Source of the DNA: a virus
DNA length: 20,327 nt
Virus record (IMG/VR): IMGVR_UViG_3300025543_000286
Span: 1 to 20,327 of that record
Strand: one strand, 5' to 3'
Shown here: positions 5,932 through 13,492 of the stretch, piece by piece
How the letters are laid out: each line of letters opens with the position of its first letter
How positions within the stretch are numbered: the stretch's first letter is position 1
Program-made: the position numbers and the translations under genes
Notes under the pieces: generated by a model
The model's input: the letters and a program-made list of their open reading frames with translations, nothing else
Told to the model about the DNA's origin: nothing
Databases searched by the model: none

Positions 5932-6729
5932 ATGAAAGCAATACAAATTGTTATGAAAGGTAATGAACGGTCTGAAGAGTATGCCTATCTCTCTCAACGT
6001 TCCTTTCAACGTGCCATCGATGATGGCTACATCGACTCCATCGAAACCTTCGATGCCATAACACCAGAAATTCCCGATTTTCAAGAACATGTAGATAAGT
6101 ACAAATGGTCTAAAAGTCTTATGCTTGCAGACACTCTTGGCCAAAACCCAGATGATCACTCCCCTACAGAAAAGGCGGGTATGTGTTCTCACTGGGAACT
6201 TATGCGTCAGCAGGGAGAGTCTGACGAGAAGTTCTGGATTATGGAACATGACACTTGGTTACTCGAAGAACGATACGAGTCCTTCAAACTACTCTCTGAG
6301 TACGCAGAGAACACACTCTACGCGAATATAGGATTGTTCATGGGTATGTACTGCATGGACAAGAGTTTCGCGCACTGGGGTCACTATATGTTAACACAGA
6401 AGGATTTCCCTATCAACTGTGGCCCATACTGTGTTCTCCAACGTCTTTTCAGAACATTCACCACTCGACACCTAGAACTCCCTGAAATAAATTATTACGG
6501 AATTCGTAATACCGCCTTGCATCCTTGGACTGAATGTGATACAATAGGCGTAGGACGTGACATTGGAGTTTACTTCAATAAACGAGATAAACACAAGACT
6601 GGTATTCCGACACCAACTACTCAGTTGATTTCAAAACGTTTGTCTGTGACCCAAGAGCATCACGGATACAGTGACAAAAACCAAGATGAACCTTGGACTA
6701 GACACAAGTTTTTTAAAGTTATTGATTGA
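5932..6729 (+). CDS. Glycosyltransferase-like protein (GT25-type pattern)
   Basis: This 265-residue protein shows SPTEKAGMCSHWELMRQ (residues 77-93) followed by FWIMEHDTWL (101-110). The pair recalls glycosyltransferase family 25 and LPS glycosyltransferases, where a conserved E-x-G-C-x-x-SH motif precedes an E-D-D metal site; here the second motif reads E-H-D. The middle is rich in aromatic residues and has several Cys. It may add a sugar to a host surface glycan, a virion protein or phage DNA; the acceptor is not visible. No ordinary ribosome site precedes the ATG, so translation may be coupled to a mini-ORF ending 3 bases upstream. Its TGA stop lies inside the next promoter's -35 box. Confidence 0.6.
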   Translation: MKAIQIVMKGNERSEEYAYLSQRSFQRAIDDGYIDSIETFDAITPEIPDFQEHVDKYKWSKSLMLADTLGQNPDDHSPTEKAGMCSHWELMRQQGESDEKFWIMEHDTWLLEERYESFKLLSEYAENTLYANIGLFMGMYCMDKSFAHWGHYMLTQKDFPINCGPYCVLQRLFRTFTTRHLELPEINYYGIRNTALHPWTECDTIGVGRDIGVYFNKRDKHKTGIPTPTTQLISKRLSVTQEHHGYSDKNQDEPWTRHKFFKVID

Positions 6730-6754
6730 CAGGGTCGTTATATTAGTGTATAAT
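6726..6754 (+). promoter_or_regulatory. Sigma70-type promoter fused to upstream stop codon
   Basis: TTGACA at 6726-6731 and TATAAT at 6749-6754, 17 bases apart, are both perfect. The predicted start near 6761 lies downstream of an ATG at 6753, so translation must begin at the ATG at 6780. The -35 contains the TGA stop of the glycosyltransferase-like gene. Confidence 0.87.
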
Positions 6755-6779
6755 GTGTCAACTGAATGAGAGATTTATT

Positions 6780-7916
6780 ATGATTCTAAACCAAACTGAT
6801 GCAATATATGCTGCAAACATCTTCGATGAGTTCTTCGGAAGTTTCAATCGTATTGACGAATACCAACGTTCCATAAAGATGGATAGGATGAAAACTTTCC
6901 CTGCTTCTTTGCCGGGCATGGGCCCTGAGACAGATGTCTTCGATGATTTCAACATCCACCCAAACGACATGGAGTTCTCTATCTTCGAGTGTCGACAAGA
7001 CCAGTTCATGACCTACATGGAGATAACAACTTCCGCTCCAGTCGAGTCGTCAATCCCCGGCAAGCAACTACTTTACATGGTCAAGGAGAAGAACACCGGA
7101 CAGATATTCGGTATGATTCGTTTCGGTTCTCCTACTATCAACTCTCGTCCTCGCAATGAGTGGTTGGGTGCACCTCTCGCCACCATGAATCCAGACGTGA
7201 TGCATCGTTTCAATAAGTCCGCTATTATGGGATTCAATATCGTTCCTGTACAACCAGCGGGTTTCAATTATTTGGGAGGAAAATTATTGGCGGCCATCTG
7301 TTGTTCTCATCAAGTTCGTCGTGCGCTTAACAAAAAGTATGATGCGAACATATGTCTTTTCGAAACAACTAGTCTCTATGGGTCTACTAAGTCTTCTTCC
7401 ATGTATGACGGTATGCGTCCGTTCCTACGTCATAGTGGTTTGACAGACTCTAACTTTGCTCCACTTATCAATGATGAAAAGTTCCGGTCTCTCAATGATT
7501 GGTTCAAGCAACGCAACGAAGGTGACTATCTTGTTCCCGCTGACGCGTCGTCACGTAAACTCAAGACTCAGACAAAGATGGCATCTATCATCAAAGCGTC
7601 ACTGAAGGGTGTGGATGATAATTCATATAATAAGTTCTGTCAGACAATTGTAGATGCGAAAGGATTGACAGAACGTAAGCGTTCGTATTATAGTACGTAT
7701 GGTCATGAGGCCCAGTCAGTCAAGGACTACATGAACTTGAAGACCGACGAAATCAAACCATCAGAAAACTTTGACAGATTCGAAGTTGAGAATGTTATTG
7801 AGTGGTGGCGCAACAAAGCGTCTAAACGATATGAGACTCTCAAGTCCGAAGGTAGACTACGCACAACAGTTGAGACGTGGAATACCAACCCCGAAGAAAT
7901 TGACATTATTCGGTAA
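6780..7916 (+). CDS. DruA/DUF4338-like protein
   Basis: The 378-residue protein has a central region whose order of motifs resembles DUF4338, the domain of DruA from the Druantia defence system: GQIFGMIRFGSPTINSRPRNEWLG (residues 107-130), a FNIVPVQPAGFNYLGGKLLAAI segment (152-173), then FETTSLYGSTKSSSMYDG (194-211). This assignment comes from remembered family patterns and was not searched. Its biochemical activity is unknown. The start is ATG 6780, with GAGAGA (6768-6773) 6 bases upstream; ATG 6753 is excluded because it lies in the -10 box. The gene has its own strong promoter, so early expression is likely. Confidence 0.5.
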   Translation: MILNQTDAIYAANIFDEFFGSFNRIDEYQRSIKMDRMKTFPASLPGMGPETDVFDDFNIHPNDMEFSIFECRQDQFMTYMEITTSAPVESSIPGKQLLYMVKEKNTGQIFGMIRFGSPTINSRPRNEWLGAPLATMNPDVMHRFNKSAIMGFNIVPVQPAGFNYLGGKLLAAICCSHQVRRALNKKYDANICLFETTSLYGSTKSSSMYDGMRPFLRHSGLTDSNFAPLINDEKFRSLNDWFKQRNEGDYLVPADASSRKLKTQTKMASIIKASLKGVDDNSYNKFCQTIVDAKGLTERKRSYYSTYGHEAQSVKDYMNLKTDEIKPSENFDRFEVENVIEWWRNKASKRYETLKSEGRLRTTVETWNTNPEEIDIIR

Positions 7917-8041
7917 AAAAGTGTTGCCAAACTGTAGATGGTTTGGTACTATATAACGGTGTACTGTACAAATGGTCGGTACACCAAACTTAAACTTAAA
8001 CTTCCAGTACAATAATGTCTGGAAACTAAAAGGAAAAAACT
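7917..8041 (+). promoter_or_regulatory. Structured leader before the ParB-like gene
   Basis: This 125-base gap has three successive hairpins. CCAAAC/GTTTGG are at 7927-7932 and 7941-7946, GGTGTAC/GTACACC at 7958-7964 and 7979-7985, and TTCCAG/CTGGAA at 8002-8007 and 8019-8024. A second CCAAAC (7984-7989) can compete for GTTTGG. A triplicated AAACTT unit lies at about 7987-8003. TTGCCA (7924-7929) and TATAAC (7952-7957) look promoter-like, but the 22-base spacing is wrong, so the promoter is unproven. There is no T-run. Confidence 0.45.
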
Positions 8042-9025
8042 ATGAACAGCCCAACAGCAAAACCAACACCTGCAAACGTTACAGCAAAACTACTCGCCTC
8101 TACTGGTTCCGTCTTCCAAGAAAATGTTACAATTAAACTAGAAGATATCTATGTACCTAAATCTGATGTGACGGGAAATAATAATCCCTCTCGTTACACT
8201 ATAGACATAGGTAACGTAAATGGAATTGCGGATTCTTTTCGCAATGGGGGTCAAGACTTGAGTCTTACCCTTCCTGTAGTTGAGAAACTACCAAAACCAC
8301 TAAAGATTGACGGTAAGATTCATACATACCGTTTGGTCTGTGGTGCGCACCGTGTTGCCGCTGGAAAACAAGTCAAATTCGAGGAAATGGTATTCTCGGT
8401 CTACAAGTTTGATAGTGACAATGCCCGTCTGAAATTTCAGTTGTTGGAGAACAATCATGCCCCTAGTAAAAGTGCAACTGCACAAGACTTGTGTAATGCA
8501 CTCACCTACGCTGTCTTCAAGGGATTCATCCAAAATGACGAGGAGTCTATGCGTGAGTATCTTGGGGGGATGGACAAGATTCACGGTAACACAATAAACA
8601 AAGCCATTCAAATGGCAATACGTGATACTGGTGGATATCAGGACTACCACATCTATACTCCCGAAGACATTGCAGACTTCACTAAAAAACATGATTATTC
8701 TTTGGGTGGTATAAAGGATAAGAATCGTGAAGAAGCTGGTTGGACAGTAAAAGAGGGTTACGAGTACGAGTACATAATGAACGCTGTTAAGAAGTACTCA
8801 ACAGAAGGTCTAGAGAGTTACTTCATTTGTCACACTAAGTCGCCTACCGAACGACATTCATTAGACGATAAGCGTGATGGAATGACGGAACAGTTTGAAT
8901 CTCTCGAAAGGTCTCTTGTCAAGGTGTTTGAGTATCACCAAGAACATGGTTCTTTCCCTTGGAGAATTGAGGGTTTCTTACCTCAAGACAACAACCGATC
9001 TGAAAGGGAGCTCGTTACATTATGA
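8042..9025 (+). CDS. ParB-like nuclease/partition-domain protein
   Basis: A 327-residue protein with a ParB N-terminal-type domain at about residues 30-150. It has a LEDIYVPKSD entry, an IADSFRNGGQD helix, LPVVEKLP, then YRLVCGAHRVAAGKQ (96-110), where GAHRVAA stands in for the ParB/Srx G-x-x-R-x-x-A box. Helical regions and a charged C-terminal half follow with no recognised domain. ParB-fold proteins in phages bind DNA or nucleotides and some act as nucleases; the role here is unknown. AAGGA at 8030-8034 gives a good ribosome site. The stop overlaps the next ATG by 4 bases, so the two are probably coupled. Confidence 0.65.
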   Translation: MNSPTAKPTPANVTAKLLASTGSVFQENVTIKLEDIYVPKSDVTGNNNPSRYTIDIGNVNGIADSFRNGGQDLSLTLPVVEKLPKPLKIDGKIHTYRLVCGAHRVAAGKQVKFEEMVFSVYKFDSDNARLKFQLLENNHAPSKSATAQDLCNALTYAVFKGFIQNDEESMREYLGGMDKIHGNTINKAIQMAIRDTGGYQDYHIYTPEDIADFTKKHDYSLGGIKDKNREEAGWTVKEGYEYEYIMNAVKKYSTEGLESYFICHTKSPTERHSLDDKRDGMTEQFESLERSLVKVFEYHQEHGSFPWRIEGFLPQDNNRSERELVTL

Positions 9026-9591
9026 ACCATGTGAATCAACAACTCAAAACACAGTGGGGTTCATACTCGGATCGTCAAGATAGTTTTGACGATTCCGAGG
9101 ACATCTCTCGATTCATTACAATGGTCGGTGAGAGTCATCCCCTCAAAAAATATATTAAAAACTATATAGAGTTAGGGGACTATCGTTGGGTTTCTCATCC
9201 TGATCGCACTGATGATGATCCCGAGGGTAAGTATGGGGTTGACCTTGCACTTGTAGAGAGAGGTACTAATAAACGCATAGCCAACTTCGATCTAGAACGG
9301 TGGAGTGTTTGGAAGAAAGATTGGCCTCCTTTTTATAAGTCGATCCACTTCCTTGGACGTAAAGAAAAGTTTCTTCGGAAGGGTGTTCCTTTCTTCATGT
9401 GTTATCTAAACTATGATATGGATCGAGTTCTGGTGGTTGAGGAAGAGATTATTATCAAGTATCCCACAGTAGATACTCATTTCAAAAAGAAGTATGTCAT
9501 TGACACCCTTAAAAAGATTCCCCTAACTCTAGGAAATATCTTTGGTAAATACTCCGAGAAAGAAAGTATAATGTTTCAAACGGGGGATTGA
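9022..9591 (+). CDS. Hypothetical protein, possible PD-(D/E)XK-like nuclease fold
   Basis: A 189-residue protein. The central stretch [28 protein letters not shown] (residues 70-97) has an acidic residue after a beta strand (D74) and a second acidic cluster in DLER (90-93), followed by [11 protein letters not shown] (108-118). Several phage proteins of restriction-endonuclease fold show this order, but the usual E-x-K reads E-R-W here, so activity is doubtful. It begins with an ATGA overlap with the ParB-like gene, and the two may act together. The last codons and stop form part of a terminator hairpin that also holds the next promoter's -35 box. Confidence 0.55.
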   Translation: MNHVNQQLKTQWGSYSDRQDSFDDSEDISRFITMVGESHPLKKYIKNYIELGDYRWVSHPDRTDDDPEGKYGVDLALVERGTNKRIANFDLERWSVWKKDWPPFYKSIHFLGRKEKFLRKGVPFFMCYLNYDMDRVLVVEEEIIIKYPTVDTHFKKKYVIDTLKKIPLTLGNIFGKYSEKESIMFQTGD

Positions 9592-9606
9592 CATCCCCAT
9601 TTTTTT
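9583..9606 (+). terminator. Intrinsic terminator nested in the gene 43 promoter
   Basis: GGGGAT (9583-9588) pairs perfectly with ATCCCC (9593-9598) around the loop TGAC. Seven T residues follow (9600-9606) after one A. The loop contains the TGA stop of the upstream gene, and the downstream -35 box spans the loop. Form and position both support a real terminator, although a 6-base stem is short. Confidence 0.75.
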
Positions 9607-9616
9607 CTGTTATAAT
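9588..9616 (+). promoter_or_regulatory. Sigma70-type promoter for DNA polymerase gene 43
   Basis: TTGACA at 9588-9593 and TATAAT at 9611-9616, 17 bases apart, both perfect. The predicted start near 9623 gives a 22-base leader. The spacer is largely the T-run of the nested terminator. Confidence 0.87.
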
Positions 9617-9644
9617 ACCTATATCATTCTACAAAAGAGTACCT

Positions 9645-12122
9645 ATGTCTAATTTTTATACGTCAGTTGTCCGTTTCGGCAACAAACTACTATACCGTGG
9701 TTTCGAGAACGGTCAGGAAGTAAAACATAGAATCCCATTCAAACCCACACTATTCATGTCCGGAGAAAGCGAGGAAGGTTGGACTACCCTAGACGGTATT
9801 CCGATGCAACCCGTTATCTTCGAATCCATGTCAGACGCCAAAGATTTCAACAAACGTTATGAGAACGTCTCTAACTTCGAAATCGCAGGCAATACTAACT
9901 ATGTCGCACAATTCATTGCGGAAGAGTGGCCCGACCGTATCGAATATGACCGCAGTCTAATCAAGACCGCTAACATCGATATTGAGGTCTTCTCGGCCGA
10001 TGGTTTCCCTGCCCCCGAAGATGCGGCACATCCTATTACCGCTATCTGTATGCGAGAGAACACAGGCACTTACTGGGTCTGGGGTTGTGGTGACTACACG
10101 CCCACGCGTGAGGATGTCCTATACATCAAGTGTGACAACGAGGTTGACCTTGTCCGCAAGTTCGTTCGACGATTCGAAGAGTATGCCCCTAACGTAATTA
10201 CCGGATGGAACACACGATTCTTTGATATTCCCTATCTCCATAATCGAATGGTGAAACTGTTTGGTGACGATACTCTGGCAAAGCGTATGTCTCCGTGGGG
10301 ACTCATCCGTGAACGCAACACCACTATCAATGGTAAATTGAACCAAGAGTTTATTCTCGAAGGCATCGAACAACTCGACTACTTGGAAGTCTTCAAGAAG
10401 TTCACCTACAATACTCTAGGACAACAGGAATCATATCGACTCGACCATATCTCCCACGTTGTGTTGGGTGAACGTAAACTCTCATATGCTGAACATGGAA
10501 ATCTCCACACGTTATACGAGAAGGATTACCAGAAGTTTATTGACTATAACGTGAAGGACGTTGAGTTAGTACATAACCTAGATGTCAAACTCGACCTCAT
10601 CGACCTTATCTTCACTATGGCCTATAAGGCGGGTGTGAACTATAACGACACTCTTGGTACTACCGCCATCTGGGATACCATCATCTATCGACTGTTGAAC
10701 AAACAAAACATTGCCGTTCCCAAGAAAGTCGAGAAACCTAAGACACCATATTCCGGTGGTTATGTGAAAGACCCACAAGTTGGATCTCATGACTGGGTAA
10801 CCTCTTTCGATTTAAACTCTCTATATCCCAATATCATTGTTCAGTATAACATGTCGCCCGAGACTGTCATGGATGGATTCCAGAACGGTGTGTCTGTGGA
10901 TAAATTCCTAGATGGTACCGCAAACATAGGACAGCCAGGATACTCTGTAGCTCCTACTGGGATTCGATTCACGCATGATCGTGAAGGTGTTATCCCTACC
11001 GTAATTAAACAGTACTACACCGAACGACGCATCATAAAGAAGGAGATGTTGAAGTCCCAACAAGAGATGCAGACAAATCCGTCCAAGGAATTAGAATATA
11101 AGATTTCTTCTCTCGACAACCAACAGATGGCGATCAAGATTCTTATGAACTCCCTCTATGGTGCGTTGGGTAACCGATGGTTCCGTTACTTCGATCAACG
11201 TGTTGCAGAGTCGATTACTCTTGCTGGTCAACTTGCGATTAAGTGGGCAGAACGTGCAGTGAATGGTGCGATGCAAGATGTTCTCAAAACAGATGAGGAC
11301 TACGTTGTTGCTATCGATACTGACTCTGTGTATATTCGCATGGGTGATCTGGTCGAGAAGTTTTCTCCGAACAATCCTGTTAAGTTCCTAGACAAGATAT
11401 GCTCCGAGCACTTCGAGAAAGTTTTGGAAACATCTTATGCGGAGATGGCACTCGTCACTGGTGCGTATGAGAATCGTATGGAGATGGGTCGTGAGGTAAT
11501 TGCAGACCGTGGTATCTGGATGGCAAAGAAACGATACATCCTGAACGTGCATAATAACGAGGGTGTCCAGTACGCAGAACCTAAGCTCAAGATGATGGGT
11601 ATCGAGGCAATCAAGTCATCAACTCCTTCGGTTGTCCGTGACAAGATGAAAGAAATCTTTCGTGTACTTGTGGAAGGTACCGAGGAAACTACACAGGGAT
11701 TTATCCGTGACTTCAAGACTCTGTTCAAGTCTTTGCCTCCCGAAGAGGTGTCGTTCCCTCGCGGAGTCTCCAATCTTGAGAAGTGGAGAGATCGAGATAC
11801 TATTTTCAAGAAGGGGACTCCTATACACGTGCGTGGATCCTTGTGTTATAACAATCTAATCAATCAGAGTAAACTAGGCAATAGGTATGAACTGGTCAAG
11901 CCAGGCGAGAAGGTAAAGTTTGTCTATCTGAAAGTTCCGAATCGTCTGGGTGAAAATGTCGTGGCGTATCCTCAACACCTCCCCGAAGAACTTGGTTTGC
12001 ATAAACATGTAGATTATGACCTAATGTTCAGTAAGACTTTCCTAGACCCACTCGAACCAATTCTGGACGCAGTTGGTTGGACGGCAGAACCTCGTGCCAC
12101 ATTGGAGGACTTCTTTGGATAA
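9645..12122 (+). CDS. 43: DNA polymerase gp43 (family B, with 3'-5' exonuclease)
   Basis: The 825-residue protein is a complete T4-type replicative polymerase (T4: 898 residues). Exonuclease motifs are ExoI NIDIEVF (D112, E114), Exo[17 protein letters not shown] (D194) and Exo[11 protein letters not shown] (D305). Polymerase motifs are [16 protein letters not shown] (D389), [16 protein letters not shown] (498-512), [12 protein letters not shown] (D558, D560) and KKRY (628-631). It ends in ATLEDFFG, a hydrophobic-acidic tail like those by which T4-type polymerases bind the gp45 clamp. ATG 9645 has an AAGAG-type site a few bases upstream and follows the promoter start; upstream in-frame starts lie in the promoter. 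All catalytic residues are present. Confidence 0.97.
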   Translation: MSNFYTSVVRFGNKLLYRGFENGQEVKHRIPFKPTLFMSGESEEGWTTLDGIPMQPVIFESMSDAKDFNKRYENVSNFEIAGNTNYVAQFIAEEWPDRIEYDRSLIKTANIDIEVFSADGFPAPEDAAHPITAICMRENTGTYWVWGCGDYTPTREDVLYIKCDNEVDLVRKFVRRFEEYAPNVITGWNTRFFDIPYLHNRMVKLFGDDTLAKRMSPWGLIRERNTTINGKLNQEFILEGIEQLDYLEVFKKFTYNTLGQQESYRLDHISHVVLGERKLSYAEHGNLHTLYEKDYQKFIDYNVKDVELVHNLDVKLDLIDLIFTMAYKAGVNYNDTLGTTAIWDTIIYRLLNKQNIAVPKKVEKPKTPYSGGYVKDPQVGSHDWVTSFDLNSLYPNIIVQYNMSPETVMDGFQNGVSVDKFLDGTANIGQPGYSVAPTGIRFTHDREGVIPTVIKQYYTERRIIKKEMLKSQQEMQTNPSKELEYKISSLDNQQMAIKILMNSLYGALGNRWFRYFDQRVAESITLAGQLAIKWAERAVNGAMQDVLKTDEDYVVAIDTDSVYIRMGDLVEKFSPNNPVKFLDKICSEHFEKVLETSYAEMALVTGAYENRMEMGREVIADRGIWMAKKRYILNVHNNEGVQYAEPKLKMMGIEAIKSSTPSVVRDKMKEIFRVLVEGTEETTQGFIRDFKTLFKSLPPEEVSFPRGVSNLEKWRDRDTIFKKGTPIHVRGSLCYNNLINQSKLGNRYELVKPGEKVKFVYLKVPNRLGENVVAYPQHLPEELGLHKHVDYDLMFSKTFLDPLEPILDAVGWTAEPRATLEDFFG

Positions 12123-12519
12123 GATTATAGAACATTGCTTCACCAAGGATGAAATATCAATTTATAAGAGAATACGAAGTCTCCAACAAAATGTCGGGAG
12201 AAGTTTAGAAAATTATATACGAGACAACTTCCTTAGTGAAGACGAGGGTGTTATATTCGTTGGCCGTGATAAGAATAGACCAGAAGGCGTAGATTTCATT
12301 ATCGATGGCGTAGAATGGTCGGTAAAAAATGCTTGGAACACCGACAACCATTCTATGAAAAAATACAGGGAAGATAGAAACATAAACCATTGGTACAGGT
12401 TGAATAGAGACGGCTCGACCAATTGGGAAACTTTATTCGTTAGAGGGTTGTCGGAAAGTGGATTTCTAGAGTATATTACCGGAGAACAACAAGCATCATT
12501 GGAAGATTTCTTCGATTGA
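12115..12519 (+). CDS. PD-(D/E)XK-like nuclease candidate with a clamp-binding-like tail
   Basis: A 134-residue protein. The core reads [27 protein letters not shown] (about residues 55-81), with D60 and an E67-x-S69-x-K71 cluster plausible as a divergent PD-(D/E)XK site. The following N-T-x-N and a [16 protein letters not shown] stretch recall SinI/AvaII-type restriction enzymes; this is a memory-based comparison. The protein ends QASLEDFFD, nearly the same as the polymerase's ATLEDFFG. The start is TTG 12115, overlapping the gene 43 stop, with GGAGG (12104-12108) 6 bases upstream; no ATG fits. Its position after gene 43 and shared tail suggest it acts at the clamp. Confidence 0.6.
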   Translation: MDKIIEHCFTKDEISIYKRIRSLQQNVGRSLENYIRDNFLSEDEGVIFVGRDKNRPEGVDFIIDGVEWSVKNAWNTDNHSMKKYREDRNINHWYRLNRDGSTNWETLFVRGLSESGFLEYITGEQQASLEDFFD

Positions 12520-12544
12520 CAGACACACCACTTTATGATATAAT
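12516..12544 (+). promoter_or_regulatory. Sigma70-type promoter for the primase-like gene
   Basis: TTGACA at 12516-12521 and TATAAT at 12539-12544, 17 bases apart, both perfect. The TGA stop of the nuclease candidate is inside the -35 box. The predicted transcription start coincides with the ATG at 12551, which would make the message leaderless. Confidence 0.85.
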
Positions 12545-12550
12545 GGTCAC

Positions 12551-13492
12551 ATGAATTACGAATTAACTATATTTAAAAATCAGTTCGATAACAAGACCCA
12601 TCGCCATATGGTTCTTGATGATTGGGACAAGTTCGTAAATGTCCTACTAAAAATGTATAGAGAGAAAGGAGAGAAAGGTGGAAATAATTCTAGTCCTCTT
12701 ATTAGTCCTGCTGTTTTCGAAGTGGATACTACGCGTAGTAATAAATCTACTCGCTATTGGGGTGGTTGGTGTTGCGTTGATGTTGATGATCACGATTTCT
12801 CTAGTAATGTACGAGTCCTTAACCAACAGCTGCACGAACTCTTTGGGCAGTACGACTACGTTGTGTACAACACTGCATCAAGCAGAGACGACCATCTCAA
12901 GTTTAGAATCGTATTTCGATTAGACGAACATATTGATAATGACCGCATCAAAGCGTTCTGGTATGCACTGAATACTGAGTTGGGTGAACTGGGTGACCCA
13001 CAGACCAAAGACCTCGCTCGCATGTATTATGTCCCCGCACAGTATCCGGATGCTGAGTCTTTCTTTATTACTAACCAAGGGGGTTCTCTAAACACCTCTG
13101 AACTGATTGCTAAACACCCATACCATGAAAAGACTGGTAATACCTTCCTAGACAGACTTCCAGTAGAGATGCAACAGGCGGTAATTCAACACCGTAAGGA
13201 CAGTCTAAATAATACCGACTTCAGATGGTCGTCATACCGCGACTGTCCTTTCTGGCCTAAACGATTAGGCATCGAGTACCAAACAATCAACGAAACTGGT
13301 TGGTATTCTGGGATGTATAAGATAATGCTTGCGATTGCGGGTAATGCTTATGCGAAAGGATATCCCATCACTGCAACTCAGATTGCAGATATGTGTAGAG
13401 AGTTTGACCGTGAGACTGGTAGTTGGTATGAGAACAGACCCCTGACTGTAGAAGCAGACAGGGCATTAGAATATATTTACAGGAATAGTTAA
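12551..13492 (+). CDS. Archaeo-eukaryotic primase (AEP)-like protein candidate
   Basis: A 313-residue protein with three motifs in AEP order. They are CCVDVDDHDF with D77-x-D79 after a strand, YNTASSRDDHLKFRIVFRLD (residues 106-125) resembling the S-x-H/R-x-R motif, and KDLARMYYVPAQYPDA (153-168) carrying a third acidic residue (D154). Such N-terminal domains occur in plasmid and phage primase-polymerases; the C-terminal 130 residues are helical and unassigned. It may prime or aid replication beside gp43 and gp41. No ribosome site precedes ATG 12551, which sits at the predicted transcription start, and no upstream in-frame start exists before a stop. The next ATG (12608) would cut into the N-terminus. 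Confidence 0.55.
   Translation: MNYELTIFKNQFDNKTHRHMVLDDWDKFVNVLLKMYREKGEKGGNNSSPLISPAVFEVDTTRSNKSTRYWGGWCCVDVDDHDFSSNVRVLNQQLHELFGQYDYVVYNTASSRDDHLKFRIVFRLDEHIDNDRIKAFWYALNTELGELGDPQTKDLARMYYVPAQYPDAESFFITNQGGSLNTSELIAKHPYHEKTGNTFLDRLPVEMQQAVIQHRKDSLNNTDFRWSSYRDCPFWPKRLGIEYQTINETGWYSGMYKIMLAIAGNAYAKGYPITATQIADMCREFDRETGSWYENRPLTVEADRALEYIYRNS

Noticed and set aside
6753-6755. ATG 6753 as start of the DruA-like gene
   Set aside because: It overlaps the -10 box TATAAT, upstream of the predicted transcription start; ATG 6780 has a ribosome site.
7924-7957. TTGCCA...TATAAC promoter before the ParB-like gene
   Set aside because: Spacing is 22 bases, well outside the usual 16-18, and both boxes are imperfect.
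9588-9590. TTG 9588 as start of the DNA polymerase
   Set aside because: It is the -35 box of the gene 43 promoter; conserved polymerase sequence starts at ATG 9645.
13203-13211. CTAAATAAT late-promoter-like string inside the primase-like gene
   Set aside because: It is within coding sequence with no gene start nearby; short AT-rich matches are expected by chance.
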